Part shown: one piece after another, positions 12,335 through 22,458 of the stretch | Layout of the letters: every line of letters begins with the position of its first letter | Numbering within the stretch: position 1 is the stretch's first letter | Program-made: the position numbers and the translations under genes | Source of the DNA: Chrysoporthe austroafricana | Taxonomy: Eukaryota > Ascomycota > Sordariomycetes > Diaporthales > Cryphonectriaceae | Assembly: GCA_001051155.2 (NCBI GenBank) | Contig: JYIP02000005.1 | Span: forward strand, 2,108,001 to 2,172,000 | Direction of reading: 5' to 3' | Length of the DNA stretch: 64,000 nt | The notes under the pieces: generated by a model | What the model was told of the DNA's origin: nothing | Databases searched by the model: none | Seen by the model: the letters and a program-made list of their open reading frames with translations, nothing else

Positions 12335-12736
12335 CTAGGTCCTGATGAATCCAAGCACACTGCTATTGAAATGTTGGTACAGCACCTGACAAACGCCAGT
12401 TCTATGTGTATGGCTGTCGATCGGATGTATGGCGCATCCTTACTTTCTCGAGGAAAACGTCTGCCATTCCAGGTTTAAATGTGGCTTTCTGCCCAAAATC
12501 GAAATAGCACCTCAGTGGCCCACCGGTGAAGCTGTGGCTCATGTGCGATAAATCTTCTTTGAGCCACTTGGAAAAGGCTGCGTTGACCGTAAGTATTAGC
12601 AAGACCAACGCCTTCAAATGACCATATTTCAGTCAAGCCTCAATCTGCACGCCGCCAAAATGCACGTCACAGATGTAAAACACCAGGATTGTAAACAGAG
12701 CATGCGCAGTACGGGCGACTTACCTCGTCGATTCAT
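12335..12736 (-). pseudogene. Possible remnant of a NACHT/NLR-type gene, or a very small gene
   Basis: Three pieces on the minus strand can be joined with good signals: 12736-12724 (ending GACGAG then GTAAGT), 12577-12444 (after a GCTAAT branch and CGCAG; ending GAGAAA then GTAAGG) and 12385-12335 (after TTTGTCAG). They read 65 residues without a stop. The central exon contains FSKWLKEDLS and LRCYFDFGQKATFKPG. The CYFDF stretch resembles the strand that follows the P-loop region in fungal NACHT proteins, but no P-loop or other NACHT motif is present. It lies immediately downstream of the histone-fold gene, on the same strand. It could be an eroded NLR fragment, an alternative 3' part of that transcript, or chance. 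Confidence 0.3.
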
Positions 12737-12805
12737 TCATCAAGCCGTAATGCGTGTCCTACCACCAGCATCTTCAAGCTCCTTGGACTGGGTAATTCAA
12801 ATCAC

Positions 12806-13543
12806 TCATAGGCCCGAAATTTCCATCTCGTCCGCCATAGTCCCAACAGAACTGAGTCCGCTCGACGGCGGTCTGGACTCGGCCTCGCGTTCGGGCGACT
12901 TCCTCGATGGCTGGCGGCGCTTTGCTATCCAAGCTTGGATACTGTTAATCTCGCCGCCTCCCTCGACAACCACTAGGCCCTGATCATGCGCCCTGGAAAG
13001 TAATGAGCCCGTGTATTTGGTGTCATCGGCGGTCTTGCTGTGCCTCTTCTTCAGCGCTGTCGTAGAGTAATTGTCAGCAGACACTCTCATATCGATGGAC
13101 TCTAATCCAATCCCAGCGGAGCATCACGTACCGGTCAAGTAATCCGTGACCCCATCCTCGACGCCATCCAGCGCAACCCTCTTGATCTGCTCAGTCTTCG
13201 GGCCAGTCGCCCATGCGACAAACTCGTCCACGCCCCTAGTGTCCTCCTGCTCCAGGAAATCCTGCTCCTCCCAGTCGCGCTCGGGCAGGAACGCGCCCAC
13301 GTCCTGTAGCGCCAGCCGCACATCCGCAATCGATGGCTCTACCATACCGGCATAATAGGGCACGTGCGCGTTGTTGCCAGCATGCCGCGCGGTCTCCTGA
13401 CACAGCACTTCGAGATAGCGAGCCGCGAGGTCGGTCAGGCTGTCGATCACGGCGGGCTTGGCGGAGTGGAAGCCTGTTGCGCGCAGGATCTGGATGATGG
13501 CCGGCCGCAGGAGCGCGTGAAAGACGGCTGGCGGGGGTGGCAT
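12806..13543 (-). CDS. Bromodomain-associated histone-fold protein (TAF8/TAF3-like)
   Basis: Two exons (13543-13132 and 13056-12806; 75-nt intron GTACGT..CAG) give 220 residues. Residues ~5-80 form a histone fold of the bromodomain-associated (BTP) type: LLRPAIIQILRATGFHSAKP, then a helix VIDSLTDLAARYLEVLCQET and a third helix around SIADVRLALQDVGAF. The rest is charged, with KKRHSK just after the splice and an acidic C-terminus. This fold occurs in TAF3, TAF8 and Spt7, each of which pairs with TAF10 in TFIID or SAGA. No PHD finger or bromodomain is present. The divergent neighbour is TAF7, another TFIID subunit, which supports a transcription-factor role. Which TAF it is cannot be settled by eye. 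Confidence 0.8.
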
Positions 13544-14185
13544 CTTCGTGAAAACCTCAAGGTTGGAGCTTCGCGTTTTGTGTGGTGAGTCCCTAGTGGC
13601 AGATTGTGATGGAGGCCTGAGCTTCGAAATTCCAAACCATGGTCAAGCCGGGTGCGCTTCCGCACCCACCAATCCTTCCAAGGGTTGCGCTGATGAGGTT
13701 GTGTAGCTGTGAGGTTAGTGAGGTAGGTTCCTGAGCTGAAAGCCGCTGTCAGAAGCTTGCGGCTGCAGCTGTTGCGGCTCAAGAGCAGGAGCAGGGACCA
13801 GGATTGCCCAACCAGGCCCCACTTTCCCCGGGCGGAGCTTCTTTACGTCGCCTGCCCAGAAATGGCCATGGAGCCGTTGTTCGCGACTTCAACTGGCACT
13901 TGCATCGAACTCCCGACTCACCCGCTTCGCATATCGGCTCATTCTCGGCCGCAGCTACCAAACAAATCGCTCTTCGTACGAATCTTCAGAGCTGACGCTC
14001 TATCAGCGATCTTTCCTACTCATGATCGATCCCTCGATTTCGAAAAGCGCATGAAAAGCCGTCGCACACACCTGTAGAGAGAGCACCGTGCTCGAATCGA
14101 CCGAGCTTCGGGCGGCGCATATTCGCATGACTTTCCACATTGCCTCACTCGACCTCTACAAAGTATCTGGCAGCGGACCGTCATC
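13544..14185. promoter_or_regulatory. Shared divergent promoter region of the histone-fold gene and TAF7
   Basis: These 642 bases separate the start codons of two divergent genes, so both core promoters and 5' UTRs must lie here. No shared operator or palindrome stood out. Confidence 0.55.
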
Positions 14186-15925
14186 ATGGAGGGGCCTAAG
14201 AAGACTCTCAAGCTGAAGATCAGCAGAACCCCATCTGCGTCTTCCAACAAGACCCCTTCTGCCTCCCACAACCCACCTCCCTCGCTCTTCGGTCAACCTG
14301 TCGCAACGCCGGACGCGATGTCTCCCCCCTCGTCATACTTTCCTACTTTTTCAGCAGCCAAGTCTCCCCCTGCTGGATCCTCAGCTGCCCCGCCTGCGCC
14401 AGACTCTGCGACCATGCCGCCGCCGGCAATACCTCCTACGCCCACCGACGGCAGACCCAAGATCAAGCTCAAAGTGAACCGAAGTCAGCCAGCGACACCC
14501 GTTACCGAAAACGCTCCATCCCGAACCCCTTTGCCATCTCGGACCCCTCTCCCCGGGAAAGCGCCGCCTACGGAGCCTCCAGTGGCGCCCGCGACGACGA
14601 CGAAGGCAGGACGGACCCTGAAGCCCACTGCGAAGAAGCGCGCTAAGAACGACGCCGGCAGTGGCTCTGAGGATGAGGCAGACCGAAACCAGCAGCCACC
14701 CACCAAGAAGCGTCCTATCCTCAAGACGAGGATCCCGGTCCAGGGGGCAAGCCAGGTTCGGAAGATTTCCCTGAAGGACAAACTCACGTCGAGCAATGTC
14801 GTCCGGCAGCCTGGGTCGGGCTTCGATTCCGAAATGGAGGATGCCGAGTCGGATCCTATCACAGAGGAAGAGATCGTGTTCCGCATGATGGAAGGGCCTG
14901 AGTGCGACTACATCAACGAGTGTTTGAATGCTAAGCATAAGAAGTTCCCGTCGGGCGGGAACATGGAGTTCAGACTCAAGTGGGTGGACGAGCGCAGGGC
15001 GGCTGTCACTGTGCAGACTCAAATGTTCGCGGCCGTCCTGGTCGACTTGCCAACTATCACCGAGGCTACGAAGACCTGGGACAAGAAGCTTGTGATCAAA
15101 TCGGCCGACATCTGTCAGATGCTCCTTGTATTCAAGAGAATCACCCGGGAAGAAGAGGCAAAGACTGCCGAGCTTCCCAACGTCCTCTTTGATGGGTACA
15201 GGTGGCCCCACGGACTGACACCCCCCATGCACGACGCAGTTCACCGCAGATTCCGCAAGCGCTTGCACAAGAGTGAGATTGACAACAAGGAGAAGGAAGT
15301 CGAAAGGCTTCTGAAGGCCGATAAGGCTGCCATAAGGACCCGCTTTGAATTCATCGGCGAGCGGCGGGGCACCATGCAGATCGACACTCCGGATGCCGAC
15401 ATGCTTGACGCAGACGGGGAGGAGGACGCTGAGGGCGAGATTGAGGAGATCGCCGGACATGACGGCTTCGAGCATGGTGACCTTGAGGCGGAACTGCAAC
15501 GCGAGCTGGACGCGAGTATGGAAGATGCATTTGTCATGGACACACCGGCTGAAGAGGGCGCTACACCTCTTGCCTCTGCCGAAACGCCGGCTGCGGCGAC
15601 TCAGTCCGGAGAGATCCAAGGCCAAGACGAGCTGTTTGGCGACGGCGAGAGCGGAGAGGACTACGATGATGACGACGAGGAGTCTGACGAGGACCTGGAT
15701 CCGGCGGAGAGGGAACGGCGTGAGCAGATCAGAGGCGTCCGGGACGAAGTTAAGGACATCGGCCGGCAAATTGCGGAGCTCAAGAGCCGAATGCAGCAGC
15801 CCGGTGCGCAGAACCCTCTCATCAGAGGGAAGCTGCAAACACGGCTCAAGGGTCTCAATGAGGACATGCGGCTCAAACTGGCCTCGATCGGAGAGGAGCC
15901 ACCGGAGGACGAGGATGACGATTAG
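14186..15925 (+). CDS. TAF7: TFIID subunit 7 (TAFII55-type)
   Basis: A single-exon frame of 579 residues. Residues 1-~225 are Pro/Ser/Lys-rich and disordered, with repeated basic patches (KTLKLKISR, PKIKLKVNR). The TAFII55 domain spans about 228-362: EEIVFRMMEGPECDYINECL, then FAAVLVDLPTITEATKTWDK and IKSADICQMLLVF, closing with DGYRWPHGLTPPMHDAVHRR. These are diagnostic of TAF7, which binds TAF1 and restrains its acetyltransferase activity in TFIID. The C-terminal third is very acidic (DDDDEESDEDLDPAERERRE) and then forms a likely coiled coil (GVRDEVKDIGRQIAELKSRM). The ATG is followed directly by the basic MEGPKKTLKLK start and no upstream in-frame ATG is evident. It is nuclear by family. 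Confidence 0.95.
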   Translation: MEGPKKTLKLKISRTPSASSNKTPSASHNPPPSLFGQPVATPDAMSPPSSYFPTFSAAKSPPAGSSAAPPAPDSATMPPPAIPPTPTDGRPKIKLKVNRSQPATPVTENAPSRTPLPSRTPLPGKAPPTEPPVAPATTTKAGRTLKPTAKKRAKNDAGSGSEDEADRNQQPPTKKRPILKTRIPVQGASQVRKISLKDKLTSSNVVRQPGSGFDSEMEDAESDPITEEEIVFRMMEGPECDYINECLNAKHKKFPSGGNMEFRLKWVDERRAAVTVQTQMFAAVLVDLPTITEATKTWDKKLVIKSADICQMLLVFKRITREEEAKTAELPNVLFDGYRWPHGLTPPMHDAVHRRFRKRLHKSEIDNKEKEVERLLKADKAAIRTRFEFIGERRGTMQIDTPDADMLDADGEEDAEGEIEEIAGHDGFEHGDLEAELQRELDASMEDAFVMDTPAEEGATPLASAETPAAATQSGEIQGQDELFGDGESGEDYDDDDEESDEDLDPAERERREQIRGVRDEVKDIGRQIAELKSRMQQPGAQNPLIRGKLQTRLKGLNEDMRLKLASIGEEPPEDEDDD

Positions 15926-16342
15926 TAGAGATCGGCAGAGGACAAATGTGCGCCTCTGCAAAGCTCGAGCACTCCTCGGAATATTACCCTCTCTCAAGCG
16001 AGGACATATTAGTGCACAATCAGTGGGCTCGGTTGCCACCGGGCCCGGAGGTGAATGATACTCAGTCTATTGACGTAGACGTCACGAGCAGACTGGCGAT
16101 CACCCAACACTTCAGTCAAAATGATGATTGCATTAGGAGAGTACCTTGCATCATTCAAGTCACAGAGATAGGGGCATCTTTGTGGTAGCTTGCATTCGGT
16201 AGCTCAATGATAGGGGATCTCGGTGAACCGTCATAGGTTACATATCAAGAATGGAAAATGTCCCTCTCACCCATCATCATACACGGACTGATATGCGATG
16301 CCTTCATATTCATGCTGTTGTAGCCCTAGCAACCGGCGTCCT
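15926..16342. other. Convergent 3' intergenic region
   Basis: It lies between the 3' ends of TAF7 (+) and mL54 (-). No gene is seen. A TGACGT-containing stretch occurs near 16071-16085 but has no evident link to a promoter. Confidence 0.5.
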
Positions 16343-17019
16343 CTACATGGACTTGAGGTAGTTAGCCTCCTTGATCTTGGCCTTTCTCTCCTTGCGCATT
16401 GCCTTTCTCAGCTCCTCCCGCTGAGCCGCGGCCTCCAGCGCACCCTCCACACCACCATCCGGCGACCCGGGCAGGTTGATGGACTGCTGCTGCAGCGGTA
16501 TCTTGGGAGCCAGCGCCTCGAGGTTGCCCGTGGCCAGGATCTGCGCCTCGAGAGCCCGCTGGCGCTTGGCGGCGAGTCGACGCTGTTTCTTGGATTTGGC
16601 TAGAAAGGCGCCGCCGTATTAGCAATTGATATGTCAAGGCGACAAAATTTTTATAAGGGGGTCGGGCGCGACGTACAGTACTCATCACCTGCGCCCTCGT
16701 CTGCCTCCGCGTCCGCCTTCTTCTGCACGTCTAGGCACGACCACAGCCACTCCGGGTACTCGTCGTCGCGCAGCGCTACGGGGTCCGTCTTTCCCTTGAA
16801 GTAGTTGAGCCCGTTTAGCACCGTCCCCGGCGGGCACGTGGATCGCGCCGCCGGCTCTTCTGATGTCGTGTCGGCCGCTGTGTCTGCAGGTGCGGCGGCG
16901 GCAGCAGCAGCCTGTCTGGGTGACATTGTGGTGGAGAGAGGTCGTCGCATGGGTGCCTTTGGTATTATTGACCGCCGGCCGAGGGCCGTGGCCCGTTGTA
17001 TGCATGTCCTGCAGATCAT
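16343..17019 (-). CDS. MRPL37: Mitochondrial large ribosomal subunit protein mL54
   Basis: Two exons (17019-16677 and 16599-16343, 77-nt intron GTACGT..CTAG) give 199 residues. I chose the ATG at 17019 because MICRTCIQRATALGRRS is a typical fungal mitochondrial presequence; the frame stays open further upstream, but that part looks like 5' UTR. After an Ala-rich linker comes the mL54 core CPPGTVLNGLNYFKGKTDPV and LRDDEYPEWLW. Exon 2 is highly basic (SKSKKQRRLAAKRQRALEAQ ... KAMRKERKAKIKEANYLKSM), as expected for an rRNA-binding tail. It functions in the mitoribosome. The next upstream gene on this strand encodes another mitochondrial protein. Confidence 0.93.
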
Positions 17020-17424
17020 TGTGGTGTGATTGTTGTGTGTTGGGTTGAAGTGAACTGGTCGTGTGCGGGTTCTCGAAGTTGAAGGTCGCTGCAGAGCTCC
17101 AAAATTTCTGGGCCGGCACCGAGCCGACACCATCCAGGACAGTCGGCAATTGGTACCTATTTACGAGTCACACCCCAAAATTGCTACAACTACGCTTCTC
17201 AGGTTTCTCAAGAAAGACAGAATAGACTGGTGGCCGGAAATAGCATGCTTTTTTGTTTTTATTTCTTGTATTCGTACAGACTGGAGGGTCTGGCCCTGCC
17301 GATTGCAGTCATGCAATCGGCCTATGTCTCCTTGAGCTTCAGCTGTCTGCCCAGATATTCGCGTTTCCAAACATGGCGCAATATCGTGGATTCCCTCTGC
17401 CTGCGATTCAAGACCTCGGCAGGA
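17020..17424. other. Promoter/3' region between mL54 and NDUFB10 genes
   Basis: Both neighbours are on the minus strand, so this holds the mL54 promoter and the NDUFB10 3' end. T-rich runs occur at about 17249-17268. No other gene is seen. Confidence 0.5.
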
Positions 17425-17859
17425 TCATTGCTTCTTCTCGATGTAGTTCTGTTGCTCGAAGAGGTAGCCCCTGACCTTGGCCTTCTCAAGCAATTGTAGA
17501 TATCTCTCTGTTCAGTCCGGTCAGCCATTGCTCCATGATCTCGGTAGTCTCGGGCTCAGGCCATCCGTATATCCTCCTCGGCTCCAATGGATATTCAGGG
17601 AGCCGAGCCACGCCATGTTTAGATATCACTGACCTCGCAGCGGACCGCACTTCTCCAGATGGTTGACGCCTTCCCGGTAGTAACACTTGCTCAGCTCCTC
17701 CCGGACTAACCGACCCATCATGACCTGCACCCACTGCTCCCGGATTATGGCGTCCTGGGCCTGCTTCAGCGCCTTGTTGTCATCGTAGTCGACGCCGTCG
17801 AAGGTCGGGGCCACGGTCGGCTTCTTGGCCAGGAAAGCCGCGGACTCGGGGGTCGGCAT
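17425..17859 (-). CDS. NDUFB10: Mitochondrial complex I subunit NDUFB10 (fungal 12-kDa, PDSW-type)
   Basis: Two exons (17859-17634, 17507-17425; 126-nt intron GTCAGT..ACAG) give 102 residues. The N-terminus MPTPESAAFLAKKPTVAPTF is followed by FDGVDYDDNKALKQAQDAII and then REQWVQVMMGRLVREELSKC. CYYREGVNHLEKCGPLRERY spans the splice, and the end is QQNYIEKKQ. This is the fungal form of NDUFB10, an accessory subunit of the membrane arm of NADH:ubiquinone oxidoreductase; its conserved Cys residues probably form intermembrane-space disulfides. The length fits the fungal family. The start at 17859 is preferred over an in-frame ATG 33 nt upstream because the family begins MPTPE. Confidence 0.9.
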
Positions 17860-18315
17860 TGTGTCTGGTTGCTGGCCGGGCGACGGATGCACGAGCGCCT
17901 CTAGGTTGTCTTTGAACAGAGGTATCGGAAGGTGAGGCGTCGCCGGCCGTGAATTGGGGTTTTCCTTGGTGATGGTGGCTCGCGCGAGTGGGTGTGCTTT
18001 GATATGGGAGGCTGCCTACTGGACCTGGAGCTTCTACCACTGAACGGTCCCTCATGCTTCTAGAGGCTAGATGGTCTGTGCTCTACAGGGGGATCTGCCT
18101 GCCGCGCACGCGTCATACTCCGCAGACCCGCTTTAATTTTTTCTTTTTGGTTGAGATAAATCTGCAGGCGCAGTTTTTCATCCTGCATTTTGCCCCTCCC
18201 ACATCTGCGCTCTTGGAAATTTTCATCGTTTTGCATTCTTTTTTCCATTCCCATTGTCGCCTGCACTCCCACCTGTATCCCGTCGCCCTCTGTCGCATAA
18301 TTTCATCCATTCGTC
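17860..18315. promoter_or_regulatory. Divergent promoter region of NDUFB10 and NSR1
   Basis: These 456 bases separate two divergent start codons. The NSR1 side is pyrimidine-rich (about 18120-18290), usual for highly expressed fungal genes. No discrete operator was identified. Confidence 0.5.
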
Positions 18316-20068
18316 ATGGGTAAAGTCAAGGAGTCCAAGGGCAGCAAGGCCAAGGCCGCCGCGCTGCCCAGCGTCAAGAACGCCTCTGTCACCAAGCCGG
18401 CGCAGACCCCCAAGTCCAAGGCGAAGGCCATGGCTCAGGCGGTCGCTAAGAAGGCCACGCCCAGCAAGAAGTCCAAGAAGGAAGAGTCCTCTGAGTCTGA
18501 GTCTGAGTCGGACTCGGATTCCTCCGCGTCCTCTGATTCCGAGTCTGGCTCCGAGTCTGAGTCTGAGTCTGAGGAGGAGGCCACCAAGGCCGCGCCCAAG
18601 ACCAACGGAAAGGTCAATGGAAAGGTCAACGGAAAGGTCAACGGAAAGGTCAACGGCACCGTGGCTGCTGAGACTTCTGACTCGTCTGATTCTTCGGATG
18701 ATGACGAGGAGGGGGACAGCGACAGTGACAGCGACAGCGATGAGGAGGAGGCCAAGCCTGCTACCGCTGCTGCTGCGAAGAAGGATGTCAAGGCTGCCAA
18801 GGCTGCCAAGGAGAGCGTAAGTTGTTACCCGCAATACTATGGATGACTTGCACTAATCACTCGCGTATACAGTCCGACGAGGAAGACAGCGACGACTCGG
18901 ACTCATCTGAGGAAGAGGACAGCGACAGCGACGACTCGTCTGAGGAAGAGGAGAAGGCCAAGCCTGCTGCTGCCAAGAAGGCGGCTAAGAAGGAGGTTAA
19001 GAAGGATAGCGTAAGTCCCCCATCCACTTAGAAGCACAACTGTTTTCCGTGCACAAAGCTAATTGCCACATCATTAGTCCGATGAGGAAGACAGCGACGA
19101 CTCCGACTCCGACTCCGGCTCCGACAGCGATTCTGACGACTCTGATGAGTCCGAGTCCGAGTCTGCTGAAGAGAAGACTGAGGCTCCCTCGAAGAAGCGC
19201 AAGGCCGACGACGCTAAGGAGACCTCCGCCAAGAAGACAAAGACCGATGATGCTCCTGCCGAGAGCGCGACACTCTTTGTCGGCAACCTGAGCTGGAAGG
19301 TCGATGACAACCTTCTCTACGAGGAGTTCCAGCACTGCAAGGGCATCACTGGCGCTCGCATCATCAGCAACCAGGAGGGTCGCCCTCGTGGCTTCGGTTA
19401 TGTTGACTTCGACGCCCCAGAGAACGCCCAGGCTGCTCTCGAGGAGAAGCAGGGTGCTTTCCTTGACGGTCGTGACATGAGAATCGACCTTTCCACTGGC
19501 AAGCCTAAGCAGGATCCTACTGCTCGTGCTAATGACCGTGCCAAGAAGTTCAACGACGAGATGAGCCCTGAGAGTGACACTATCTTCGTCGGCAATCTGT
19601 CGTTCCAAGTCGACGAGGAATCTGTCTCAGCCTTCTTCAACGAGGTCGCCGCTGTCAAGAGCCTCCGCCTGCCTACTGAGCAGTAAGTCCTGTTCTTAAC
19701 TCCGCAACCTCATTGTGCTGTTACTGACTATCCGTAGGGAGACCGGGCGCTTCAAGGGCTTCGGTTACGTTAGCTTCCACTCGGTGGAAGATGCCAAGTC
19801 TGTTGTCGAGCAGCTCCAGGGTGCCGACCTGATGGGCCGTGGTGTCCGCCTGGACTACGCCAGCGGACGTCCCGACAACGGTGGCGGCCGTGGTGGCTTT
19901 GGCGGTCGCGGTCGTGGTGGCCGCGGTGGCTTTGGTGACCGAGGTGGCCGCGGTGGTGGCCGCGGCGGCTTTGGCGGACGTGGTGGTGGCCGAGGTGGAT
20001 TTGGTGACCGCGGCGGCCGCGGTGGCGGCCGTGGAGGTGGTTTCCAGGGCAAGAAGATCACCTTCTAG
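18316..20068 (+). CDS. NSR1: Nucleolin-like nucleolar RNA-binding protein (NSR1/gar2)
   Basis: Four exons (18316-18816, 18873-19010, 19078-19682, 19738-20068) give 524 residues. A Lys/Ala-rich N-terminus (MGKVKESKGSKAKAAALP) leads into long Ser/Asp/Glu blocks that are probable CK2 targets. A fourfold run of NGKVNGKV-like repeats occurs near residue 95. Two RRMs follow: the first with ATLFVGNLSWKVDDN and RPRGFGYVDF, the second with DTIFVGNLSFQVDEE and RFKGFGYVSF. The tail is a GGRGG/RGGFG repeat (about 65 residues), a target for arginine methylation. This is the nucleolin/NSR1/gar2 plan, active in pre-rRNA processing and 40S biogenesis. Exons 2 and 3 begin with nearly the same acidic-repeat sequence, and introns 1 and 2 are phase 0, so exon 2 can be skipped without a frameshift. 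Confidence 0.94.
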
Positions 20069-20327
20069 GAGAATAGCGGCGGTTCTTCCGCGTCCTAGGG
20101 CGCGGAGGCGGCGACTATGGAGATGAAGGAAGTCGTCTCCAAGCCGGATCGACAAGGGGTCTGGCATCAAGAAAGACGTCGACACCAAGGCGGAGGATAT
20201 GGGTTTTGCTCTCCAGGACGAGGGGCGAAAGACAGACAAGAAGCGCAAGCGCAAGCAGAAGCAGAAGGCCGCCTTGTAAGGCGACCAGCCGCACATGATG
20301 GTTTCTGAGGGCTCTGAGGGCATTTCA

Positions 20328-20637
20328 GTGGGCTTTGTGGGTTGTCGGCGTCGGAACTTCACGATCCCTCGCGGATCTGTGGGCTTTGCGATGTGACTTT
20401 GCGAAAAGTCACGATACGATACCTGTGGGCTTGTTCCTGATCTGTGGGCTTGTGTGTCTCGCACACACTGAAGACACCGCGAGTGTCTGTCTGCTCTTTG
20501 GCTCTTGTGGGCATAACTCAGACGATGGGTTCCCTGTTTCCTGTGGGCTTCTGTGGGCTTTCTCTGCTTGTCGGGATGTCTGGCTGGTGCTCAACGACAT
20601 CTGCCGTCCTCCCGATAGCCATTTGTCACTTGTGGGC
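20328..20637 (+). repeat. Eight interspersed GTGGGC (TGTGGGCTT) motifs downstream of NSR1
   Basis: Cores start at 20328, 20379, 20425, 20444, 20507, 20543, 20553 and 20632, all on the plus strand. Six read TGTGGGCTT; the first has A in place of the first T and the fifth reads TGTGGGCAT. Spacing is irregular (10-79 nt), so this is not a simple tandem array. Confidence 0.75.
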
Positions 20638-22331
20638 TTTGACGGCGTTGAGGGTTCTAAAAGTTTTTGCGCATTTCACACATCGGGCGCGCAGTACGCA
20701 CGCACCACATCAGGGCGCCGAGGGGGGCAACTCTCTCTACTCTCGCAACACTGGCTGGCGATGCAAATCTTCGAGAGCACTCTGGTTGACTTGTTGAGCC
20801 GGTAAGTACACCCCAGTACCCGAGATGCCCTTCATGGTTTTCCACTCTCCCCAACCCGTACGTTTCTTTTTCATAGCTGTAGGATACGACCGAGTACGGA
20901 TAATTCATACGAGTCCGAAAGTATCACCGCATGATTTGGCGTCGAGCTTGACGCAGCCTGTGAGGGCCTCAGCGCCGACGAATCACGTCCACATGTGCAG
21001 GCAGATAGAGTAGTCAGTCAGTCCATCCAGCCCCTCCATGCGCCCATTTTGGAACACGGGTCATGCACACCCGGATCGCTTCACAAAGTGGGTACGCTGG
21101 AACGAGAAACGTCTGTTCACTCCTAGGCGAAACGTGGTGAGCGGGAAACATATAGGATCGGACGGCCAGGTTGTACCATTGTGATATAACATGAGCCGAT
21201 GTAGTCGCCATCGTAGACCGAGCGTGATGGGGCGCGCATAGCGTCATCGTGCCGTGTCGCCCCTCGCGAGCGCACCCCTGTGACGGCGTCGCTAGCCAGT
21301 CAGAAGACCACGTCGTGAGGCTGGCGGGCATGGCGGGCTGTCCAGGTGGACTCGCCATGCCTGGCCTAGTGGGAATCCCCGATCTGAGGTTGGGGGGCGC
21401 TGGGGGGGCATTGGGGGGTGTGCCGCTGGGGAGCGGGCGCAGATCAGCCTGATATTCAGGCCACTTGACAAGGAGATCCAGGCCATCGCATGCGCCTGCC
21501 CATGCCTGCCCTCGCTGCCCACGCCTCCCACGCCTCCCAAGACTTCTTGTCGCTGTCTCCCGCGCATGTTTTACCTGGTTGGGCTCCGTGCTTGCCGCTC
21601 TCGCAGTGGGGGTTATACTTAGTAGTATACTGGGTGACTGGGTAGCAGTCCTCGTCCGCCGCCCAACATTTCGCCGCCCCAACCAATACCAATACACAGA
21701 CACACACACAAAGGGGACTCGCAAAAGGACGTACGTACGTCGTCCCTCCTTGCACGTCACGCACCGCCTGCCCACCTGCCGCCAAGGCTCGTACCCTGCC
21801 ACCAGCTGCCTGGGACATACCGAATACCTGCCAGGCGTGATCGGAGCGGCAGCGTCGACCAGCTGCGCGCTGTGCGCTGCAAAGTGGCCTTCGTGTCCCT
21901 TCTCTTGTTCCCTCCTCGTCCCGTCCCCTTCCTGCTCACGGCCTCCTTTTTCTCCCCAAGTTCCGTGCCCACTCCTGCCTGTCACTTCTGACAGATAGAC
22001 GAATCTCACCGGCCCTCCCGCTCGTATCTCGTCATCTCGTCTCACCTGCATCTTGGGCTATCTGACAGCCGCCGCCGATATCGATAAAGAGGGCCTGGCG
22101 GTGGAGAGATCTGCCCAGCTACGGAGCACTGCGGGTCTTGGGGCTGCGCCTCGGGCGTCCGTCCTGTCGGTCACTCGCTGCATAGTCGAGGAGGGGGTTC
22201 CGGTCCCCATCCTCTGTGGAGCCTGGACTTACACGGCAGGCGACCGGGGTTTATCTCTCTCTCATCCTCTCTCCTTCGAGACGGCCGCAGACCGCAGTGT
22301 TACAACTGCTACCAGACATCACGGATCGCCG

Positions 22332-22364
22332 TCTCTCCTCCTCTCCTCCCCTCCCCTCCCCTCC
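22332..22364 (+). promoter_or_regulatory. Pyrimidine (CT) tract upstream of the C-tail membrane protein gene
   Basis: An almost pure C/T run lies about 95-127 bases before the ATG at 22459. Such tracts commonly precede transcription starts in filamentous fungi; the role here is inferred from position. Confidence 0.4.
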
Positions 22365-22458
22365 TATATCCTGATCGCATCCGCTTCAGGCCCTACGAGC
22401 GCTCGTGTTCGCCCGCCGCCCTCCCCCTCCTGTCTCCCCCGACGACTTCACCGCCGAC

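Larger units (their letters stand above)
20069..22458. other. Long region behind NSR1 and before the next gene
   Basis: The first part is probably NSR1 3' UTR, with eight GTGGGC-type motifs listed separately. A 50-codon frame (20127-20279) ending in KKRKRKQKQKAAL lies just after the NSR1 stop but has no start or splice link. From about 20840 to 22458 the region is promoter-like, with CA, ACGT and pyrimidine tracts. The long minus-strand open frame at 21014-22051 has no domain and looks spurious. Confidence 0.45.

Noticed and set aside
14381..16039. 552-codon minus-strand frame opposite TAF7
   Set aside because: It is the antisense shadow of a well-supported TAF7 frame; its Leu/Arg/His-rich product has no domain.
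21014..22051. 345-codon minus-strand frame
   Set aside because: No domain, mixed low-complexity composition, and it covers the promoter side of the 22459 gene.
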